DNA of 64,000 nt from Clostridium fungisolvens (GCF_014193895.1 NZ_BLZR01000001.1:930001-994000); one strand, 5' to 3'; positions 1 through 10,347 are shown, counted from the first letter of the stretch. Made by a program: numbers and translations. The notes: generated from the letters alone by a model not told the origin.

Positions 1-1
1 A

Positions 2-1723
2 GAAGTATTAGATAAAGATGGTAACTTCTATCCAGAGACACTTAGACAGGCTGTTTCTCATGATGTATATATATGTAATGGAGAAGAGCAAACTTTTATA
101 CCTCACTTTACTTTTCATGGATTTAGATATATTTGTATAGAAGGTTTAGAGGAAATAAAGCTTGAAAATTTCACTGCTTGTGCAATGCATACGCATATGG
201 AACAGACAGGAAGTTTTACTTGTTCTAATCCCCTTGTAAATCAATTACAAAGTAATATTCAGTGGAGTCAGAGAGATAACTTTTTAGATATTCCTACAGA
301 CTGTCCTCAAAGAGATGAAAGACTTGGATGGACAGGGGATGCTCAAGTCTTTGCAGCTACAGCAGCCTATAACCATAATGTGGCCTTATTCTTTACAAAA
401 TGGCTTCGTGATCTTGCTTCAGAGCAAACAAAAGAATTAGGAGTACCACATGTAATTCCTAATATCTTAGGAGCACAAGAAGGAGCATCTGCTTGGAGTG
501 ATGCGGCAACTATAATACCATGGGTAATTTATCAAACCTATGGAGATGTGAGGATACTAGAAGATCAATATGAAAGCATGAAAGGCTGGGTAGATTTCAT
601 TACTTCACGTTGTGGAGAAAATGGATTATGGCAGACTGGATTCCAATATGGAGATTGGCTGGCTTTAGATAAGGAAGAAAGCGCAGATAGGACAGGGGCT
701 ACAGACAAGTATTTGGTAGCAAATGCTTATTATGCTTACTCTACAGATATAGTAAGAAAAGCCGCTAAAATTCTTAATAAAAATGAAGATGCAAAGATTT
801 ATGATGAACTATATGAAAAAATAAAGATAGCATTCAATGATGAATACATTACTAAGACAGGAAGAATGGTTAGTGAAACTCAAACTGGCTGTGTAGTAGC
901 ACTTCACTTTGACTTAGCGGAAGAAAAGTATAGGGAACGTATAGTAAGTGCATTAGCAACAAACATAGCTAATCATAAAAATCATCTTTCCACTGGCTTT
1001 GTAGGAACTCCTTATATATGCCATGCTTTATCAGACAATAACCTTCATGATTTAGCAGGAACTATATTTTTACAAGAAGATTACCCTTCATGGTTATATT
1101 CTGTAAAAAAAGGTGCAACAACTATTTGGGAAAGATGGAATTCAATATTACCTAATGGTGATTTCGATGTTTCAGGCATGAACTCTTTGAATCATTATGC
1201 ATATGGCTCTATTGGAGAGTGGATGTACAAGAGATTGGCAGGTATAAATGCACTTGAACCAGGTTATAAGAAAATCTTGATTAAGCCTGAATTTATAAAG
1301 GGAATTAATTCAGTAAGTGCAACCTTTAAGTCAGTTCATGGTGAAATAAAGAGTGCATGGATTTGTAAGGACAAATGTATAAAGGTTGACATAGAGATTC
1401 CTGCTAACACAACAGCCATAGTATATCTACCAGAACAAGAAAATCCAATTGAAATAGGATCAGGATCGTATCATTACGAGTATGTTACTGAGACTTCTTT
1501 AGAAAAGGAAAGGTTCTCTATGGACACTAAATTAGAGGAAATAATGAATGAACCTATAGCAGTGCAAATATTTACTCAATATGCACCACAGATGCTTGAT
1601 AATCCTATGATAAAGCTTGTTTACCAAAATACGTTAGCAGAGGTTTTATCAAGTGCACCAGATATACAACCATTGTTCCAAATGGTAGTTGATACATTAA
1701 ATAAAAGTTATAAGTCAGAATAA
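2..1723 (+). CDS. GH78 alpha-L-rhamnosidase, 5' end cut by window edge
   Basis: Hydrolyses terminal alpha-L-rhamnose from plant glycosides or polysaccharides. The reading frame is open from base 2, before the first ATG at 185, so the gene starts upstream of the window. The translation contains HGFRY, then the GH78 acidic cluster DCPQRDERLGWTGD and, further on, GATTIWERW, whose Glu matches the general base of the family (inverting mechanism). The usual end of the family (IGSGSYHYEY) is followed by about 75 extra, helix-rich residues that the two downstream GH78 paralogues lack. No signal peptide can be judged because the N-terminus is missing. A terminator follows at 1773-1808. The family call is firm; the exact substrate is unknown. 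Confidence 0.93.
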   Translation, partial: EVLDKDGNFYPETLRQAVSHDVYICNGEEQTFIPHFTFHGFRYICIEGLEEIKLENFTACAMHTHMEQTGSFTCSNPLVNQLQSNIQWSQRDNFLDIPTDCPQRDERLGWTGDAQVFAATAAYNHNVALFFTKWLRDLASEQTKELGVPHVIPNILGAQEGASAWSDAATIIPWVIYQTYGDVRILEDQYESMKGWVDFITSRCGENGLWQTGFQYGDWLALDKEESADRTGATDKYLVANAYYAYSTDIVRKAAKILNKNEDAKIYDELYEKIKIAFNDEYITKTGRMVSETQTGCVVALHFDLAEEKYRERIVSALATNIANHKNHLSTGFVGTPYICHALSDNNLHDLAGTIFLQEDYPSWLYSVKKGATTIWERWNSILPNGDFDVSGMNSLNHYAYGSIGEWMYKRLAGINALEPGYKKILIKPEFIKGINSVSATFKSVHGEIKSAWICKDKCIKVDIEIPANTTAIVYLPEQENPIEIGSGSYHYEYVTETSLEKERFSMDTKLEEIMNEPIAVQIFTQYAPQMLDNPMIKLVYQNTLAEVLSSAPDIQPLFQMVVDTLNKSYKSE

Positions 1724-1772
1724 AAACATAAATTCACATAAATATTTTCATTAATAAAATTGTAAATAATTG

Positions 1773-1808
1773 GATGTTTCTTGCTTTGAGCGGAAGCATC
1801 TCTTTTTT
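1773..1808 (+). terminator. Rho-independent terminator after first GH78 gene
   Basis: GATGTTTC (1773-1780) pairs with GAAGCATC (1793-1800) with one G-T pair, followed by a T run at 1801-1808. Confidence 0.6.
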
Positions 1809-1936
1809 AATACGTATAAATAAATTTGGTGAGTTTAATACCAATATCTAATTATTATACAATAAAAATTTCTTGAAAACATTTAGAATTCTATTTGTAT
1901 ACAGGATTAATGAACTGAAAATATTTTTATATAAAA

Positions 1937-2191
1937 GGAGGACATTATGCTTTTGACAAAATAAAGAATGGTAATAATGATGCTTTAGCATGTGATCATT
2001 ATCATCGTTATAAAGAAGATGTGGCTATGATGATGGAAATGGGACTAAAAGCTTATTGTTTCTCTATAGCATGAATAAGAATACTACTAGGTGGAATCGG
2101 GAAAATAAATGAAAAAAGATTGGAGTTTTATAAAAATCTTGTAGATGAGCTATTAGTTATATTTAAATTAAAAAATACAAAAGTTTGGTAA
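1937..2191 (+). pseudogene. Decayed GH1 beta-glucosidase / 6-phospho-beta-glucosidase fragment
   Basis: In the frame of base 1937 the translation reads FDKIKNGNNDALACDHYHRY, then KEDVAMMMEMGLKAY and CFSIA, a stop, then IRILLGGIGKINEKRLEFYK and NLVDELL. This is the well-known N-terminal block of GH1 enzymes (CDHYHRYKEDVxLMxELGLKAYRFSIAWPRI). The stop (TGA) sits exactly where GH1 has the Trp of SIAWPRI, and the frame ends at TAA 2189-2191 after about 80 residues out of the normal 450. No initiation codon in this frame and no catalytic NEP or TENG motif follow. It is a relic, consistent with loss of a beta-glucosidase between two rhamnosidase genes. Confidence 0.8.
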
Positions 2192-2415
2192 TTCTTATGA
2201 AAGCTGAAAATAGTAGGAGAGATGAAATGAAACAATATTTTTTAGATGTGAGTATTTAATTAATTCAATTGGGAATGACATAATTTACTTGTTTTTAAAG
2301 AATAACTTAATAAAAGAAAAAACATAAATAACTATTGGTTAAAGTATTTATTAGATTTAGATGATGCTTGTAAATGCAGGCATATATAAGAATATGAGAA
2401 AGTAGGAATAATCTT
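2192..2415. other. AT-rich spacer without recognisable gene
   Basis: Between the GH1 relic and the next GH78 gene there are only short open frames with no family similarity that I can see. It may hold further decayed GH1 sequence. A weak Shine-Dalgarno (AGTAGGA, 2401-2407) precedes the ATG at 2416. Confidence 0.4.
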
Positions 2416-5145
2416 ATGCTTAAAATCAAGAAATTACAATGTGAATATAGGACTAATCCTCTAACTGTTGATACAAAAAATCCAAGGTTTAGCTGGCAGC
2501 TTGAATCTGATGGTTTAAATATATATCAAGCTGCATGGCAGCTTATAGTAAGAAAAGGAAATGAAATTGTATGGGATAGCGGTAAGCAAGAGAATAGAGG
2601 AACTCATGGTATACGCTATGCCGGAAGGGACTTAGATTCAAAATCGGAGTATTGCTACAATGTCACAGTTTGGGACAATCGAGGAGAGACTGCAACTGAA
2701 AACGCCACATTTGAAACTGTATTTTTAGATAAAGATGAATGGAAAGCTAAGTTTATTGAACCGGATAAATTACCTTCATTAGATGAAAATCCATTAGATA
2801 TAACAAGAAACAAGTGGATGGAATTTGTGATGAAGACAATGCGAGGAGAGCAAGCTGAGTATGTTGATGTTGATAAGTTAATGGAGACACTTCCAGCTCA
2901 GCCATATCATCCAGCAGTAATGATGTATAAGAAGTTTAAGCTAAGTGGAAAAATCCATAAGGCTCGTTTATATATGACAGCTCACGGTGTATACGAATTT
3001 AAAATTAATGGAGATAGGGTATCTGATGTTCAATTAGCACCTGAGTTTACTTCTTATGATAAACTACTAAAATATCAGGTTTATGATGTTACCAAAGGTT
3101 TATCACAAGGAGATAATGCCATCGGAGTAACGATTGCAGATGGCTGGTATAAAGGAAAAATCGCTATAGGAAAAGGTAATGATTATGGAGATAATCCGGC
3201 ATTACTGATGGAACTTCATGTTACCTATGAGGATGGAAGTACTGAATGTATCTGCTCAGATGAAAATTTTGTTTACAGTTATGATGGACATGTACGTTAT
3301 GCAGACCTATTCACAGGAGAAAAGCAGGATGCACGCATGAAGGTTAAAAACTTCGCGTTAACTGATATGGATGCTTCTAACTGGAAGCCTGTTCATGTAA
3401 TGAATTATGGCTATGAAAATATTGAAGTTCAAACAAACGAGCCAATAAGAACAGTTGCAGAGTTAGATATAAAAGATATACTAGTGACTCCACAGGGAGA
3501 TACTGTTTTAGATCTTGGACAGAATATTGCAGGTCATCTTAGAGCAGTAATGCAAGGAAAAACAGGAACAGAAGTAACATTTGAACATACAGAAGAACTT
3601 GATAAGAATGGGAACTTTATTTATCCATTCTCAAATTCCACTAGAGAACAAAAGGATGTATTTGTTTTAAGTGGAGAGGGGGAAGAGGTTTTCGAACCAA
3701 GATTCACCTATCATGGATTTAGATATGTACGAATTAAAGGCTTTGAGGGTACATTGAAAAAAGAGCAGTTTAAGGGAATTGTAATCAGTTCAGATAACGA
3801 GATAAGTGGAAGTTTCCAATGCTCGAATGAAAAGCTTAATCGCTTACAGCAGAACATAATGTGGAGTCAGAGGGCTAATACTATAGGAGTTCCAACTGAC
3901 TGTCCCACAAGAGAAAAGGCTGGATGGACTGGAGATGTTGTGGTGTATGGAAAGACTGCTTGTTTCAATCAGAATATGTATAAATTCTTTGAGGAATGGC
4001 TGAAGAGCGTAAGATTAGAACAGCTTCCAGATGGTCAGGTTCTAAATACTGTTCCGATGGTTAAAAGTTATATTCATATGAGCTTAGGGGGTTCTTTAGG
4101 ATGGGGAGATGCAGTTGTTACACTTCCTTGGCAGTTATATCAGATTTATGGAGATAAGAAGGTTCTAGAAATAAATTATGAGGCGATGTCAGCATGGGTT
4201 AATTTTGTAGAAAAATCAGCTTATGATCAGCTGCCTCCTGAAGCGGAATTAATGAGCGAACGTCATTTAGAAAATCAGCATTATTTGATTAATACAGGTT
4301 TTCATTTTGGTGAATGGTTAGTTCCAAGCGTTAAGAATGCTGCAGGGTTTGCAGATGGACCTGCATCTTCTTTCCTTACAGGTCATACTGTATCAACAGC
4401 TTTATTTGCATCTATGACAGATATAATGAAGGAAGTAAACGAGCTTTTAGGACATAAGGAAAAGGCAGAATACTACGGAAAATTAGGAAAACGAATTAGG
4501 GAAGCCTTTGAAGAAGAATATTTAATGGAAGATGGAAAACTAAAAAATGATTTACAAGGACTTTATGTTTTGGCACTTCAGATGAATATGGTATCAGAAG
4601 AAAAACGTGAACTATTGCTGAATCGTTTAGTTGATTTAATAAAGGCTAATAATGATTGTATGGATACTGGATTTATGTCAGTACCATATATATTAGATGT
4701 GCTTAGTGAAAATGGAAGAAAAGATATAGCATACAAGCTACTATATCAAAATCAGTGTCCGTCATGGTTATATGAGGTAGAACATGGAGCAACTACAATG
4801 TGGGAATCCTGGAATGCTATTAAGCCTGATGGATCGAGAGATGGATGTTCCTTCAATCATTATGCCTTTGGATGTGTTGGAGATTGGATATACCGCAATA
4901 TTCTTGGAATAAGAAACTTGGGGGTTGGTTATAATGATGTATTAATTACTCCTGATTTTGATTGTGGTCTTGATTGGGCAAAGGGACATTACGATTCTAT
5001 TCATGGTACGATATATGTTCAATGGAAGAAGGAAGAAGGAAAGGTAATTTTACAAGTAGAGATTCCTGTAGGTGTCACTGCACAATTGAAATTAGGAAAA
5101 GACATAAAGACAATTGGTAGCGGGAGACATTCATTCGTTTGTTAA
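2416..5145 (+). CDS. GH78 alpha-L-rhamnosidase (909 aa)
   Basis: Full-length family 78 rhamnosidase, predicted cytoplasmic because no signal peptide is present. It has N-terminal beta-sandwich modules (residues 1-330), then the (alpha/alpha)6 catalytic barrel. The acidic motif DCPTREKAGWTGD begins at D495, putting the likely general acid at E500 and further acidic residue D507; GATTMWESW places the second catalytic Glu at E797. An acidic insertion rich in Met and Glu (about residues 115-160) is not shared with the next paralogue. The C-terminus ends at the normal family end (IGSGRHSF). It lies 81 bp before a third GH78 gene in the same direction, so the two are probably cotranscribed. Confidence 0.95.
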   Translation: MLKIKKLQCEYRTNPLTVDTKNPRFSWQLESDGLNIYQAAWQLIVRKGNEIVWDSGKQENRGTHGIRYAGRDLDSKSEYCYNVTVWDNRGETATENATFETVFLDKDEWKAKFIEPDKLPSLDENPLDITRNKWMEFVMKTMRGEQAEYVDVDKLMETLPAQPYHPAVMMYKKFKLSGKIHKARLYMTAHGVYEFKINGDRVSDVQLAPEFTSYDKLLKYQVYDVTKGLSQGDNAIGVTIADGWYKGKIAIGKGNDYGDNPALLMELHVTYEDGSTECICSDENFVYSYDGHVRYADLFTGEKQDARMKVKNFALTDMDASNWKPVHVMNYGYENIEVQTNEPIRTVAELDIKDILVTPQGDTVLDLGQNIAGHLRAVMQGKTGTEVTFEHTEELDKNGNFIYPFSNSTREQKDVFVLSGEGEEVFEPRFTYHGFRYVRIKGFEGTLKKEQFKGIVISSDNEISGSFQCSNEKLNRLQQNIMWSQRANTIGVPTDCPTREKAGWTGDVVVYGKTACFNQNMYKFFEEWLKSVRLEQLPDGQVLNTVPMVKSYIHMSLGGSLGWGDAVVTLPWQLYQIYGDKKVLEINYEAMSAWVNFVEKSAYDQLPPEAELMSERHLENQHYLINTGFHFGEWLVPSVKNAAGFADGPASSFLTGHTVSTALFASMTDIMKEVNELLGHKEKAEYYGKLGKRIREAFEEEYLMEDGKLKNDLQGLYVLALQMNMVSEEKRELLLNRLVDLIKANNDCMDTGFMSVPYILDVLSENGRKDIAYKLLYQNQCPSWLYEVEHGATTMWESWNAIKPDGSRDGCSFNHYAFGCVGDWIYRNILGIRNLGVGYNDVLITPDFDCGLDWAKGHYDSIHGTIYVQWKKEEGKVILQVEIPVGVTAQLKLGKDIKTIGSGRHSFVC

Positions 5146-5226
5146 GGTGTATTTATATAATTTAAATAAATTGATATTTTGTTATGTCAAGAAGGATTAA
5201 AGCATTATTTAAAGAGGTGAGAGAAA

Positions 5227-7935
5227 GTGTTGAAACCTATAAATTTAAAAACAGAATTGATGAATAATCCAATTGGAATTACAATAAAGCAACCTAAGCT
5301 TAGTTGGAGTCTTATAAGCGACTCAAATAAAAAGTATCAGAAACAGAGTGCTTTTCAGATTATTGCTGCAGAGAGTGAGGAGAACCTACGGAAAGAAATT
5401 TATATATGGAATAGTGGAAAGGTATTCAGTGATAATATCTGCCATATTCCTTATGAACCAGATCTACAAAGTAGGAGTCGTATTTACTGGTGTGTAAAGG
5501 TTTGGGATCAGGATGGACAAGAGAGTGATTATAGTGATATAGGCTACTTTGAAACAGGATTATTTGGAAAGGAAGATTGGAGTGCAAAATGGATTAATCC
5601 AGAGCTTGAAACAAATCCTGAAAAAAGATATCCAGCATCTTATGTAAGAAAAGATTTTAAAGTTGAAGGAAAATTGAAGGAAGCAAAATTATATGCTACT
5701 GCTTGTGGCCTTTATGAATGTTATATAAATGGTAAACGTGTAGGGAACCAAGTGCTGACTCCAGGGACAACTCAATATAATAAGCGTTTACAAGTTCAAA
5801 CTTATGATGTGAAAGATTATATTTTTGATGGAGATAATGCTGTTGGTGTAGTACTTGGTGATGGATGGTTTAGAGGTATGAATGGAATGAATCGTAAAAG
5901 AAATATTTATGGTGATAACATAGCTCTGCTATTACAGCTAGAATTAGTTTATGAAAATGGAGTAAGAAAAACAGTAATCAGTGATGCTTCATGGAAAGCT
6001 TCTCAAGGAGGTTTTATAAGGTTTAATGATGTGCAGCAAGGTGAAACTTATGATGCCAATTTTTATTTAGGAAAGTGGTCAGAGTCATATTATGATGATT
6101 CAAGTTGGCATGGAGTACTTGAGTATAGATGGGATAATAGTACATTAATTGGTTCAAACAGTGTTCCTATTACTGAACATGAACAATTTAAACCTAAGAT
6201 TCTTTCCACACCAAATGGAGAAACAGTATTAGATTTTGGACAAAATATGTCTGGGTATGTGTCTTTCGATATAAAAGGAAGCAAAGAAATAAAAGGAACT
6301 TGTATAACACTGATTCATGGAGAAGCATTGGATGAGGATGGAAACTTTACACTTAAGCATCTAGAACCTTTATCTGAAAAAAAGCCACATATGAAGCAAG
6401 AAGTAAACTATATTGTTTCTGAAAAAGCTAATCAATATTATAAAACTTCTATGACAGTGTTCGGGTTTAGATATGTTCTATTAAAAAATTGGCCTTATGA
6501 ACCATTTCCGGAAGACTTTACTGCATATGCTGTGTATTCAGATGTTTCAGAAACTGGTAGTTTTACGTGCTCAGATGAGTTGATAAATAAACTAGTTTTA
6601 AATACAAAGTGGAGTCAAAAATCAAACTTTGTTGATGTACCTACAGATTGTCCTACAAGAGAACGATCTGGGTATACTGGAGATGCACAGGTATATGTTG
6701 AGACTGGAACTATGCTTATGGATGGGTTACAGTTTTTTAGAAAATGGCTGGCAGATTTACGTGCTACCCAATCGCCAAATGGTAAAATTGCTAATATAGC
6801 ACCTATGCCAGATAAAAAGTTTTCGTTCTTTGATGGAAGTGCAGGTTGGGGAGATGCAATTGTTATTATTCCCTATAAGTTGTACAAGCAGTATGGAGAT
6901 ACTCAAGTTTTAAAGGAAAATTATGATTCGATGAAAGCTTGGGTTGACTTTGAGTTAGGAGAAGCTCAAAAGTCACATCTTTTACGAAAATTTTCTAGAA
7001 ACAGATATAAAAAATATTTATGGGATACTGGATTCCATTGGGGAGAATGGTTGGAACCTGGTCAAACAAATGCATACATTTCTAATATTGTTTTTTTTGG
7101 ATGTCCAGAGACTGCGACGGCATATATGCATTATTCTTGTAAATTATTAGCAGAAGTAAGCGAGATATTAGGATATAAGGAAAATGCTAAAAAATATGCA
7201 AAAGCAGCTGAAAATTCAAAGAAAGCGTACCAGTATGAATTTTTAAGAAATAATATAAATTCGGAGAGACAGTGCTTGTATGTTCGCCCATTAATGTTTG
7301 GACTTCTAGAAAAAGAGGATGAACAAAAGGTCGCTGATAATTTAAATTCATTAGTTATCAAAAACAACTATCACATTAATACTGGATTTTTATCAACGCC
7401 TTTCATATGTGAAGTGCTTGAGCGTTACGGATATTTAGATACAGCTTACCGTTTGCTTGAACAGAAAACTATTCCAAGCTGGTTGTATGCAGTGACAAAA
7501 GGAGCAACAACTATTTGGGAATGCTGGGATGGAGTCAATGAAGAAGGAAAACCGAAAAATTCAATGAATCACTATGCATATGGAGCTATTATTGGATGGC
7601 TGTTCCGTTCCGTGGCTGGAATAAAAGAACCAGTCGATGGATATAAGAAATTCACTGTTGCTCCTAAACCAGGAGGATCCTTGACTAGAGCTGAAGCAAC
7701 TTATAATTCTATAAATGGTCAGATTAAAAGTAAGTGGGAATATATTGACAATAAATTGCATGTTCAAGTAGATGTGCCTGTTAATACGGAAGCCACCATA
7801 ATTTTGCCAGTTGATTTGATAGAAAAGGTGGTAGAATTTCCTAATGACTGTAATCTAGAAATACAAAATAATAGTGTTTATTGTAAGGTTGGTTCAGGAT
7901 ATTATAGTTTTCTAATAGATAAGAGGAACTATTAG
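5227..7935 (+). CDS. GH78 alpha-L-rhamnosidase (902 aa)
   Basis: Third family 78 rhamnosidase in a row. The GTG start at 5227 follows AGAGGTGAG at 5212-5220 and gives an N-terminus (MLKPINLKTELMNNPIG) collinear with the 909-aa paralogue. DCPTRERSGYTGD starts at D474 (likely general acid E479, further acid D486) and GATTIWECW places the second catalytic Glu at E765. No signal peptide, so the substrate is probably imported as an oligosaccharide or glycoside. The three GH78 proteins are clearly diverged from each other, suggesting different linkages or aglycones rather than recent duplication. An esterase gene follows 88 bp later. Confidence 0.95.
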   Translation: MLKPINLKTELMNNPIGITIKQPKLSWSLISDSNKKYQKQSAFQIIAAESEENLRKEIYIWNSGKVFSDNICHIPYEPDLQSRSRIYWCVKVWDQDGQESDYSDIGYFETGLFGKEDWSAKWINPELETNPEKRYPASYVRKDFKVEGKLKEAKLYATACGLYECYINGKRVGNQVLTPGTTQYNKRLQVQTYDVKDYIFDGDNAVGVVLGDGWFRGMNGMNRKRNIYGDNIALLLQLELVYENGVRKTVISDASWKASQGGFIRFNDVQQGETYDANFYLGKWSESYYDDSSWHGVLEYRWDNSTLIGSNSVPITEHEQFKPKILSTPNGETVLDFGQNMSGYVSFDIKGSKEIKGTCITLIHGEALDEDGNFTLKHLEPLSEKKPHMKQEVNYIVSEKANQYYKTSMTVFGFRYVLLKNWPYEPFPEDFTAYAVYSDVSETGSFTCSDELINKLVLNTKWSQKSNFVDVPTDCPTRERSGYTGDAQVYVETGTMLMDGLQFFRKWLADLRATQSPNGKIANIAPMPDKKFSFFDGSAGWGDAIVIIPYKLYKQYGDTQVLKENYDSMKAWVDFELGEAQKSHLLRKFSRNRYKKYLWDTGFHWGEWLEPGQTNAYISNIVFFGCPETATAYMHYSCKLLAEVSEILGYKENAKKYAKAAENSKKAYQYEFLRNNINSERQCLYVRPLMFGLLEKEDEQKVADNLNSLVIKNNYHINTGFLSTPFICEVLERYGYLDTAYRLLEQKTIPSWLYAVTKGATTIWECWDGVNEEGKPKNSMNHYAYGAIIGWLFRSVAGIKEPVDGYKKFTVAPKPGGSLTRAEATYNSINGQIKSKWEYIDNKLHVQVDVPVNTEATIILPVDLIEKVVEFPNDCNLEIQNNSVYCKVGSGYYSFLIDKRNY

Positions 7936-8023
7936 GAGCACTAAATTATAAAAGAAGAGATAATCAAATTAATCTATGTAAAAGTGACTCAATGAAAATA
8001 AAAGTAAATGAGGTGTAAATTGA

Positions 8024-8917
8024 ATGGCAAGTCTTCGAATGAAGTTTTTTATAAAAATGTTGATGAAAACTAAAGAAATATACGATCCTAATTTTCCAAA
8101 GGATTACAGAGGGCAACGAGATAAGAATGATGCAAGAGCTGCAAAACTAAAAATAAAAAAAGATATATCGATTGAACAATATAAAGTAAACGAAATCCCT
8201 ATTGAAATTTTAAGTCCGCAAAAAACTTTAAATGATAATATAATCTATTATATTCACGGTGGTGGATTTAATAATGGTTCTTTAATAAGTGCGAGGCCAT
8301 TTGCAGCAGAACTTGCACATAACCTAAACACAAAAGTTATTTCGATTCAATATAAACTTGCACCAGAGTATAAGTATCCAACTCAACTTGAAGAATGTAT
8401 GACAATTTATAAGTGGATTAAAGATGGAATAGCTAAAAATAGCAAAATAATTATACTTGGAGATTCGGCAGGAGGTAATCTTGCACTGGCACTTACACAC
8501 TATATTATTGATGAAAAAATGAGAAAACCTGAAGCAATATGTGTTATATCACCACCAACTGATTTTAGTGGAAATCTGGCATCAAGAAAAGAGAAAGAAA
8601 AAGTAGACTGTATTATATCTAGAAACTTTGATTTGGAAATCAGAAATACTTATATTGGAACTGCTGATTTAAATAATCCTTATATATCTCCTATAAACGG
8701 AAGCTTTGTGGATTTTCCACCACTTAGGATAGATGTAGGAACTGAGGAAATGCTACTTGATGATTCTTTATTGTTGGAAAAGAAGGTGAAAAGTGCTGGA
8801 GGATATGTTGAGACTCATGTATGGGATGGTCTTTGTCATGTTTTTCCGCTATTCCCGATACCTGAAAAGAAAAAATATTATAGTGAATTGAAAGCATTTA
8901 TACGACGCTTTTCATAA
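8024..8917 (+). CDS. Alpha/beta hydrolase, hormone-sensitive-lipase type esterase
   Basis: Predicted cytoplasmic carboxylesterase of the HSL (alpha/beta-hydrolase fold-3) group, 297 aa, the normal size. The oxyanion-hole motif HGGG is at 78-81, the nucleophile is S148 in GDSAGG, an acidic pair follows EEMLL near 246-247, and the catalytic His is probably H272 in GLCHVF. Being immediately downstream of three rhamnosidases, it may remove acetyl or other acyl groups from plant glycosides; that role is inferred from context only. The gene ends before a strong hairpin shared with the convergent AraC gene. Confidence 0.88.
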   Translation: MASLRMKFFIKMLMKTKEIYDPNFPKDYRGQRDKNDARAAKLKIKKDISIEQYKVNEIPIEILSPQKTLNDNIIYYIHGGGFNNGSLISARPFAAELAHNLNTKVISIQYKLAPEYKYPTQLEECMTIYKWIKDGIAKNSKIIILGDSAGGNLALALTHYIIDEKMRKPEAICVISPPTDFSGNLASRKEKEKVDCIISRNFDLEIRNTYIGTADLNNPYISPINGSFVDFPPLRIDVGTEEMLLDDSLLLEKKVKSAGGYVETHVWDGLCHVFPLFPIPEKKKYYSELKAFIRRFS

Positions 8918-8979
8918 AATTAATAAATATGATTTTATTAGAACTAACATTTTAGAATAATAAATTAACTCTAAAATCA

Positions 8980-9036
8980 TTAAGTAAGGTGATTTAATTG
9001 CACAATATTTTTAGCAATTTAAATCACCTTACTTAA
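8980..9036. terminator. Bidirectional terminator, about 22-bp stem
   Basis: Arms at 8980-9001 and 9014-9036 are complementary apart from one extra T in the right arm. The hairpin lies between the convergent esterase (+) and AraC (-) genes and has A/T-rich flanks on both sides. Confidence 0.75.
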
Positions 9037-9069
9037 ATTCTGAAGAAAATATATAAATATGTATAACGG

Positions 9070-10347
9070 TTAAGTATGTTTATGATTTAATCTAAATTCT
9101 TTAGGAGTTACTCCTGTAAATTTCTTAAACACTTTTGTAAAATGACTTTGATCTATGAAACCTAAAGTAGTGTAAATATCTGATAGGGATTCATCGGAAG
9201 TAAGTATCATTTTCTTTGCTAACTCAATTCGTTCACTTTGAATATAGTCACTAATAGTCAATCCAATTTCTTTTTTAAATAAGTGAGATAGATAACTTCG
9301 ATTCATACCAGTAGCTTCAGCGATATCTGATAAAGAAAGTTTATCTAATAAATGTTCAAAAATGTAGTTTTTACACTTTATGATTGGAGTAGAATGAGTG
9401 GCAGTAGCTATTTTTACTCTCTCTGCAAAATCAATAAACATTTTAGGATAAAGGTTTAAGATATCTTTTATGCTACTTTCTTCCTCTACAATATGAATAT
9501 AATAATCCCCTAAGCTTAGAGCTAATTCCCAATCAAGTCCACCTTCAATAGCTGCGTGGGAAACTAGTGGAATAAAAGATATAAAGAGGTTTTTTTGATC
9601 TCTAAGTGGATTTTTGTAAGGTTTTCCATACTTTTCAGCAGGTCTTTTTTCTAGAAACTCTATTAATTTATCTTTATTCCCTTCTTTTATATAATTAAGT
9701 AGCTCAAACTCATATTTAGGCGAGTGATGAGAAAAACCATTTTTTATATTTTCTAGCATATAGCTTTCAAAATCTTGCTTTCTTTCAGTTGTTGAAAATG
9801 AATATTTTATCTGAGAAAAAGATTTATCATAAATATCTGCGTTTTCTGTCAAAGTTACTATACTCAACTGCTCATGGTATATAAAATAATGAAAGATTGA
9901 ACAAGCGTTTATTAGAGTATCATAGCTTATTACTGCCATGCGCTGGTAGTAATAAAGCAAATCCTTTCTATGCTTAACTTGAATGTTTAAATTCTTTATA
10001 AGATCATCGATAGCTTCTATATTTATTTCAGAAAAAAGACAAGGCCCTATAATAATAGTTCCTATAAATTTATGATCATCACGAATAACTACAAAGGCAT
10101 AATTCTCAAAAAATTTTGTGGAATTTGTAAAAACAGTAGTTGTTTCTTCAATACTATCTAAGAATTGTTCATATAGAGTTAAATAATCTGGATAAAGTGG
10201 GTTTGATATGTATTCATCTGGAAATTGGAGAATACTCTCACCTTTACTGTCTAAGAAAGTTATAGGAACTCGAAGCATTCCAAATATATTACTGCACATA
10301 TATTTCAAATCATCTATTAATACCATAGATTTATCTGCTAATTCCAT
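9070..10347 (-). CDS. AraC-family transcriptional regulator (425 aa)
   Basis: DNA-binding regulator with a C-terminal AraC double helix-turn-helix (about residues 320-420; motifs LSDIAEATGMNRSYLSHLFK and GFIDQSHFTKVFKKFTGVTP). The N-terminal about 150 residues (LIDDLKYMCSNIFG, then IIGPCLFSEINIEAID) look like a PocR-type ligand-binding domain, though this assignment is tentative. The central region with NPLRDQKNLFISFIPLVSHA is common in AraC regulators of sugar catabolism in Bacillota. Start ATG has an AAGGAGA ribosome site. It is divergent from the TetR gene, and a 32-bp element in that divergent region recurs before the GH3 gene, which may be its target. Ligand unknown. Confidence 0.88.
   Translation of the reverse strand: MELADKSMVLIDDLKYMCSNIFGMLRVPITFLDSKGESILQFPDEYISNPLYPDYLTLYEQFLDSIEETTTVFTNSTKFFENYAFVVIRDDHKFIGTIIIGPCLFSEINIEAIDDLIKNLNIQVKHRKDLLYYYQRMAVISYDTLINACSIFHYFIYHEQLSIVTLTENADIYDKSFSQIKYSFSTTERKQDFESYMLENIKNGFSHHSPKYEFELLNYIKEGNKDKLIEFLEKRPAEKYGKPYKNPLRDQKNLFISFIPLVSHAAIEGGLDWELALSLGDYYIHIVEEESSIKDILNLYPKMFIDFAERVKIATATHSTPIIKCKNYIFEHLLDKLSLSDIAEATGMNRSYLSHLFKKEIGLTISDYIQSERIELAKKMILTSDESLSDIYTTLGFIDQSHFTKVFKKFTGVTPKEFRLNHKHT

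Noticed and set aside
6090..7767. Open frames on the minus strand inside the third GH78 gene
   Set aside because: They lie within a strongly conserved plus-strand gene, have no ribosome sites and no family resemblance.
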